The notes under the pieces were generated by a model. The model was not told the origin of the DNA. It made no database searches and worked only from the letters and a program-made list of their open reading frames with translations. Positions 60,199 to 64,000 of a stretch of 64,000 nucleotides of DNA are shown here, in pieces. A program made the translations under genes and the position numbers. Within the stretch, counting starts at the first letter, position 1. Each line of letters starts with the position of its first letter. The stretch lies in assembly GCA_017937485.1 (NCBI GenBank), contig JAGBDN010000101.1, positions 1-64,000 on the forward strand, given 5' to 3'. This stretch comes from Thermoguttaceae bacterium. GTDB taxonomy: Bacteria > Planctomycetota > Planctomycetia > Pirellulales > Thermoguttaceae.

Positions 60199-60765
60199 CG
60201 TCAAACACCCCCGCTTTCTCGTTAATCTTCTTATCTTGCGCGTTTTACCAAACAACCGCCAAAAAACACGCGTCTCCAACGTCCGTTTTGCCCTTATTTA
60301 TTAATAAACGTTCAAAACGCAGCGCCGGTTCGCTATCATCTTAAACAATCTCGACGGCAAAAGCAAGCGCCCGACGCCGCCGATTCGCAAAATCGCGCAA
60401 AATCGCCCCTTTTTCGCCCTTTTTTCTTGCCGTTCGGTCGAACGCTCGCGACGCCGCGCTTCATCGCCGCTTTTTTCCCGCTTTTTCCCTTTTTTACCGC
60501 GTCAAACGCCGCCGTTGCCCCGTCGACGGCGCAAAAATCCGCAAAAAATAAAAAAATTTCCGAGAAAATCGCGTTTTGCGTTTGAAAAAGAGCGGCCCGC
60601 GCGGTATACTGAAGAAAAGTCGAGTCGACGACGGCGGGCGGTCGCCGCCCTATATTTTATCCAAACGTCAAAACTCGCAAAATCGATACCAACGCGACGC
60701 AAAACCGGCGTCGCGGCGCTTTTTTTACCGAAAATCGCTTTAGCGCGCAAGAAAGGAATTTTAAT
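60199..60765. other. Divergent intergenic region between GHL10 and TIM-barrel genes
   Basis: A 567-base gap. For the minus-strand gene TTGCTT (60366-60361) and TAAGAT (60343-60338) with 17-base spacing are a weak candidate promoter. For the plus-strand gene a much better promoter lies at 60582-60610. No gene seen. Confidence 0.4.
60582..60610 (+). promoter_or_regulatory. Sigma-70-like promoter for the TIM-barrel gene
   Basis: TTGAAA (60582-60587), 17-base spacer and TATACT (60605-60610), giving a leader of about 150 bases. Confidence 0.7.
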
Positions 60766-61608
60766 ATGGAAAAAATGCCGATCGGCGTTTTCGCCAGCAT
60801 CGACGCGGGTCTTGGCGTCAAATTGGAAGTCGTTCGCGACCTCGGCGTCAAAACGATTCAACTGCACACCCCGGCGAAAGAGTCCCGCACTCCGGAAAAC
60901 GCTAAGGCGTTCCTCGCCAAGCTCGACGAATACGGCATTAAAACGACCGTCGTCTTCCTCGGCTTCGAAGGCGAAAGTTACGAAACGATCGAAATCACCG
61001 CGAAAACGGTCGGTTTCGTTCCGGAAGAAACCCGCGCCGCTCGTCTCGCCGAAGCTCGCGAAATCGCCGACTTCGCCAAACTCCTCGGCGTCGAAGCGAT
61101 CGGTTCGCACATCGGTTTCGTTCCGCACGACGTCGACTCCGACCTTTACAAAGGAATGGTCGCCGCGATTCAAGAATATTGCGACTACCTGAAAGGCAAC
61201 GGCCAACGCCTCCACCTCGAAACCGGCCAAGAAACCGCCGAAAACCTCCTCGCGTTCCTTAGCGACGTTAACCGCGACAACATCTTCATCAACTTCGACC
61301 CGGCGAACCTCATTCTGTACGGAATGGGCGAACCGATCGAATCGCTGAAAAAAGTCGCGAAATATATTCGCTCCTGCCACTGCAAGGACGCGAAGAAAAC
61401 GACCGGCGTTCCGGGCGTCGATTGGGGTTGCGAAGTTCCGTTCGGCCAAGGCGACGTCGACGCGAAACTCTTCATCCAAACGCTCGCCGAAGTCGGGTAC
61501 GAAGGCCCGCTGACGATCGAACGCGAAATTCCGGAAGAACCGGAACGCCAAAAGGCCGAAATCGGTCAAGCGATCGAAGTCATCAACGCGATCAAAGCGA
61601 CCCTTTAG
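60766..61608 (+). CDS. Sugar phosphate isomerase/epimerase (TIM barrel)
   Basis: A 280-residue cytoplasmic xylose-isomerase-like protein; no signal peptide, unlike the copy at 21912. Barrel motifs include IGVFASIDAGLG, VKTIQLHTPAK, AIGSHIGFVPHD, LHLETGQETAENLL with catalytic Glu, NIFINFDPANLILY, CHCKDAK and a C-terminal Glu in GPLTIEREI. These fit metal-dependent hexose or inositol epimerases; the exact substrate is unknown. The codon usage is that of a well-expressed gene (AAC, CTC, GAA) and a strong promoter precedes it. Confidence 0.88.
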   Translation: MEKMPIGVFASIDAGLGVKLEVVRDLGVKTIQLHTPAKESRTPENAKAFLAKLDEYGIKTTVVFLGFEGESYETIEITAKTVGFVPEETRAARLAEAREIADFAKLLGVEAIGSHIGFVPHDVDSDLYKGMVAAIQEYCDYLKGNGQRLHLETGQETAENLLAFLSDVNRDNIFINFDPANLILYGMGEPIESLKKVAKYIRSCHCKDAKKTTGVPGVDWGCEVPFGQGDVDAKLFIQTLAEVGYEGPLTIEREIPEEPERQKAEIGQAIEVINAIKATL

Positions 61609-61678
61609 TCGTTTAATCGCGCCGTTTTAACCGACGGTAAAAACGTTCGTTAAAGCGTTTCCTTTTTCCGTTTAAAAT

Positions 61679-61719
61679 CGAGCGAGTCGCGCCTGAATTT
61701 TCGGCGATTCGCTCGTTTT
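61679..61719 (+). terminator. Intrinsic terminator after the TIM-barrel gene
   Basis: CGAGCGAGTCGC (61679-61690) pairs with GCGATTCGCTCG (61704-61715), one G-U pair, followed by TTTTA. Confidence 0.85.
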
Positions 61720-61805
61720 AAGCGGACGGGGTCGCGTTTGGCCTCGTCGCGACGAACGCCGCCCTCCTTATTCCCCCCTTAAAACTTTCAAGGACGAAAA
61801 ACTCG

Positions 61806-62111
61806 ATGCCCAACCTGACGAACACCTATCCGCACTCGCTCGGCAAAGAAGAAGCCGCGCGGCGTCTTAAAGAACGAATCGCTTCCGAAAAAATCAACAA
61901 GGCGAACGTCGCTTCCGTTTCGAAAGAGGTTTGGAACGACCCGTACAACCTCGATTTCTCGATGACGCTTTTCAATTACCGCGTCGACGGAACCTTGAAG
62001 GTCGAAGACGCGGAAATCGTCGTCAACTTGAATCTTCCCTTCGTCGCAATGATGGTTAAAGGGATGATTGAAGATCAAATGAAACAGCAAATGGATCTGA
62101 TGCTGGCCTAA
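61806..62111 (+). CDS. PHA_gran_rgn (polyhydroxyalkanoate-system) family protein
   Basis: A 101-residue protein matching the PHA granule regulator-type family (PF09650 as I know it): TYPHSLGKEEAARRLKERI (6-24), a middle strand pair TLFNYRVDGTLKVEDAEIVV and the end VNLNLPFVAMMVKGMIEDQM. The family name comes from genomic association with PHA synthesis; no phaC or phasin is in the window, so a role in PHA is uncertain. AAGGA precedes the ATG. Confidence 0.72.
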   Translation: MPNLTNTYPHSLGKEEAARRLKERIASEKINKANVASVSKEVWNDPYNLDFSMTLFNYRVDGTLKVEDAEIVVNLNLPFVAMMVKGMIEDQMKQQMDLMLA

Positions 62112-62206
62112 GCGTCCGTTTCACTTTTCCTTACCAATCCTTACAAAGCGCCGTTTTTCGCGGGGCCGTTCGATTAAAGCAACGGAAAATACATTTTAAA
62201 AGTTCA

Positions 62207-63166
62207 ATGAAGATTGTCGTTTTAGACGGATTTACCGCCAACCCCGGCGACTTAAGTTGGGACGCCTTCCGCGAACTAGGCGACCTAACGGTTTACGACC
62301 GCACTCCCGCTTCCGAAACGGTCGCTCGCGCCGTCGACGCCGACGCCGTTTTGACGAATAAGGTCGTTTTCGACGCGGAAACGCTCGACGCGCTTCCGAA
62401 TTTGCGGTATATCGGGGTTTTAGCGACCGGATTCAACGTCGTCGACCTTCAAAAAGCGCGCGAACAAGGCGTCGTCGTTACCAACGTCCCGACTTATAGC
62501 GCCGAATCGGTCGTTCAAGCGACTTTCGCGCACCTGCTGAACCTTGCGTCGAGTCTCGCCGTCAACGCGGCGGCGGTTCGGGACGGAGCTTGGTCGACCG
62601 CGCCCGATTTTACCTTTTCGCGCGGCCCGTTGACGGAGCTTTTCGGCAAGCGGTTCGGAATCGTCGGTTTCGGAACGATCGGGCGCCGCGTCGCGGAAGT
62701 CGCTCGAGCGTTCGGAATGGAGGTCGTCGCGTTCGGCCCGCGGTTGACGGTCGGTTCGGAACCTGCGCCGGGCGTTCGCGCCGTTAATCTCGACGAACTT
62801 TTCGCGACGAGCGACGCGATTTCGTTGCATTGCCCGCTGACCGAAGCGACGAAAAACTTGGTCGACGCGGAGCGTTTAAGTCGCGTCAAAACCGGCGCTT
62901 GGCTGATCAACACCGGGCGCGGCCCGTTGCTCGACGAAGCGGCGGTCGCGGCGGCGCTTGCCTCTGGAAAACTCGGCGGCGTCGGCGTCGACGTTCTCTC
63001 GACCGAGCCTCCCGCCCCGGATAACCCGCTGATCGGCGCGCCAAACTGTTTCATTTCGCCGCACACCGCTTGGGCGACGCTCGAAGCGCGAACCCGTCTG
63101 CTCGCCGTCGCCGCCGAAAATTTGCGCGCGTTCGCCGCCGGACGCCCGGTCAACGTCGTTAATTAA
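62207..63166 (+). CDS. D-2-hydroxyacid dehydrogenase (hydroxypyruvate reductase/glycerate dehydrogenase-like)
   Basis: A 319-residue NAD(P)-dependent dehydrogenase of the D-isomer-specific family. The Rossmann dinucleotide motif is GFGTIGRRVAE (about 154-164). Catalytic residues are the Arg in LINTGRGPLLDE (about 232), the Glu in DVLSTEPP and the His in FISPHTAWATLEAR (about 283). The N-terminal MKIVVLDGFTANPGDLSWDA resembles glycerate dehydrogenase (HprA) more than SerA, and no ACT domain follows. It probably interconverts hydroxypyruvate and glycerate. Weak Shine-Dalgarno. Confidence 0.9.
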   Translation: MKIVVLDGFTANPGDLSWDAFRELGDLTVYDRTPASETVARAVDADAVLTNKVVFDAETLDALPNLRYIGVLATGFNVVDLQKAREQGVVVTNVPTYSAESVVQATFAHLLNLASSLAVNAAAVRDGAWSTAPDFTFSRGPLTELFGKRFGIVGFGTIGRRVAEVARAFGMEVVAFGPRLTVGSEPAPGVRAVNLDELFATSDAISLHCPLTEATKNLVDAERLSRVKTGAWLINTGRGPLLDEAAVAAALASGKLGGVGVDVLSTEPPAPDNPLIGAPNCFISPHTAWATLEARTRLLAVAAENLRAFAAGRPVNVVN

Positions 63167-63309
63167 TCGGTCGGTAAAGCGTCGTAATTTCACCGCGTTT
63201 CCTATTTTAACGTCGCCCCCTTGCCTCAACCGGCGAATTTGCCCGCTTTAAGCTGAATGCGTCGACTCCGGCGCGAAATCCGCGCAAATTTTAACGATTT
63301 TAACGCCCA

Positions 63310-63885
63310 ATGGAAATAAAAACGCCTTTCCCAACTTGGCCGGTCGACGCGGCGCGACCGTCGGCGCGAGCCGAGTGCGCGGCGTTGGCCGTTTTCGAGT
63401 TGGCGCTCGAACGCCCGACCGGTCGTCCGACGTCGGCGCGGAAAATCGCCGAAAAATACGGCCTTTCGGAACGTTTTTTAACGCAAGTGTTGCAACGTCT
63501 CCGCCGTTTTGGGATCGTCGAAACGGCGCGCGGCTCGTTCGGCGGTTTTCGTTTAACGGCCGATCCCGCCGAACTGACGCTCGGCTTCGTCGTCGCCGCC
63601 GCCGAAACGGCTCCTCCCAAGTCGGAAAAACCGAAATTTGAAGAACGAGAAGTCGAAAACGACGCGCCGACGGCCCCGGCGTTCGGCAAAGACCGCGCGA
63701 CCGACAAACGACGCAAACTCGTTCCCGTCGTCTCCTCAAACGCCGAAGCCGACGCGACCCGCGCTCTCTTCGACCGCGCTTGGCGAGACGCGGAAACGAA
63801 GCGGCAAGAATTTTTGAACGCGATTCTAATCTCCGAGTTAGTCGACGCCGCCCGCAAAACCGCCCCCGTCAATTTTACTATTTAG
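63310..63885 (+). CDS. Rrf2-type transcriptional regulator without Fe-S cysteines
   Basis: A 191-residue winged-helix regulator of the Rrf2/IscR group. The DNA-binding helix-turn-helix is SARKIAEKYGLSERFLTQVL (about 43-62) followed by the wing RRFGIVETARGSFGGFRLTA. Family members such as IscR use three Cys in the C-terminal half to bind an Fe-S cluster; here the only Cys is at residue 24 and the corresponding loop is a Lys/Glu/Pro-rich stretch (about 100-135). The start ATG at 63310 has no clear ribosome site. Target genes unknown. Confidence 0.78.
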   Translation: MEIKTPFPTWPVDAARPSARAECAALAVFELALERPTGRPTSARKIAEKYGLSERFLTQVLQRLRRFGIVETARGSFGGFRLTADPAELTLGFVVAAAETAPPKSEKPKFEEREVENDAPTAPAFGKDRATDKRRKLVPVVSSNAEADATRALFDRAWRDAETKRQEFLNAILISELVDAARKTAPVNFTI

Positions 63886-64000
63886 CCTAAACTAACGTCT
63901 TCGAACAACGTCGACGCGTTTTCGCCCCTCGTTTCCGTTTCCTTCCCGCCTTTTTCAATCGACGCGACGCCCGCCAATGACTTCCGTTCCTTTCGACGCT
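63886..64000. other. Window end; possible start of a further gene
   Basis: The last 115 bases follow the regulator gene. An ATG at 63977-63979 opens a plus-strand frame (MTSVPFDA) cut by the window end; too little is visible to support a gene. Confidence 0.2.

Noticed and set aside
1-64000. tRNA, rRNA, tmRNA or RNase P RNA genes
   Set aside because: No cloverleaf or conserved RNA core was recognised by eye on either strand; a covariance-model scan would be decisive.

Overview
The window looks like a chromosomal segment of a planctomycete, probably a Pirellulales/Thermoguttaceae-type lineage, though no rRNA or ribosomal protein gene is present to prove it. The case rests on gene content: Tat-exported TIM-barrel sugar isomerases, a sialate O-acetylesterase, a family-10-like glycoside hydrolase, a DUF4091 enzyme, an ECF sigma factor with a membrane-bound partner, and a valyl-tRNA synthetase carrying a zinc ribbon I associate with planctomycetes. 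The DNA is extremely CpG-rich (GAC, GTC, GCG and CGC codons dominate), so long antisense open frames are common and were discarded. Several sigma-70-like promoters and simple hairpin terminators can be read directly.

Layout. 1-1517 is the end of a sulfate ABC transporter operon (cysW, cysA partial) behind an AT-rich leader, with a BON-domain secreted protein upstream. 3742-6829 is an ECF sigma factor, an anti-sigma-like membrane protein and a PDZ protein with a repetitive tail. 7029-21444 is a minus-strand run: a prepilin-peptidase-like protein lacking its catalytic aspartates, glutaminyl-peptide cyclotransferase, uvrA, larC with a Cys/His-rich insertion, a class C beta-lactamase-like hydrolase, hisG, hisI, valS and a DUF2760 gene. 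21912-30521 carries secreted carbohydrate-related genes and a tandem pair of paralogues of unknown family.

30827-45967 is mostly housekeeping on the minus strand: ribE, an ankyrin gene, a HAD phosphatase, thiE-thiM, an acetyl-xylan-esterase-like hydrolase, two paralogous GNAT-fold acyltransferases, a nitroreductase, a YchF-like GTPase, a coiled-coil zinc-ribbon protein, a SpoU methyltransferase and an isolated fliO-fliP-fliQ export-gate operon whose FliP carries a 12-residue repeat insertion. 46383-50672 is a 1,429-residue secreted DUF4091 protein divergent from aroB, which overlaps a ComEA-like gene.

53214-57203 is the clearest accessory region. It holds a frameshifted SUKH (SMI1/KNR4-like) immunity gene overlapping an ankyrin gene, decayed copies of that ankyrin gene's 3' end, an IS5-family transposase remnant, a frameshifted phage-like protein with an HExxH-type motif, and four small plus-strand genes of unknown function. 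I read it as a remnant toxin/immunity or prophage island. 57418-63885 returns to chromosomal genes: a GHL10 hydrolase, a TIM-barrel isomerase, a PHA_gran_rgn protein, a D-2-hydroxyacid dehydrogenase and an Rrf2-type regulator.

No tRNA, rRNA, CRISPR array or complete insertion sequence was recognised. The strongest candidates for new biology are the metal-binding insertion in LarC, the catalytically altered prepilin-peptidase homologue, the tandem unknown paralogue pair, the candidate small RNA at 31740-31887 and the decaying island at 53-57 kb.
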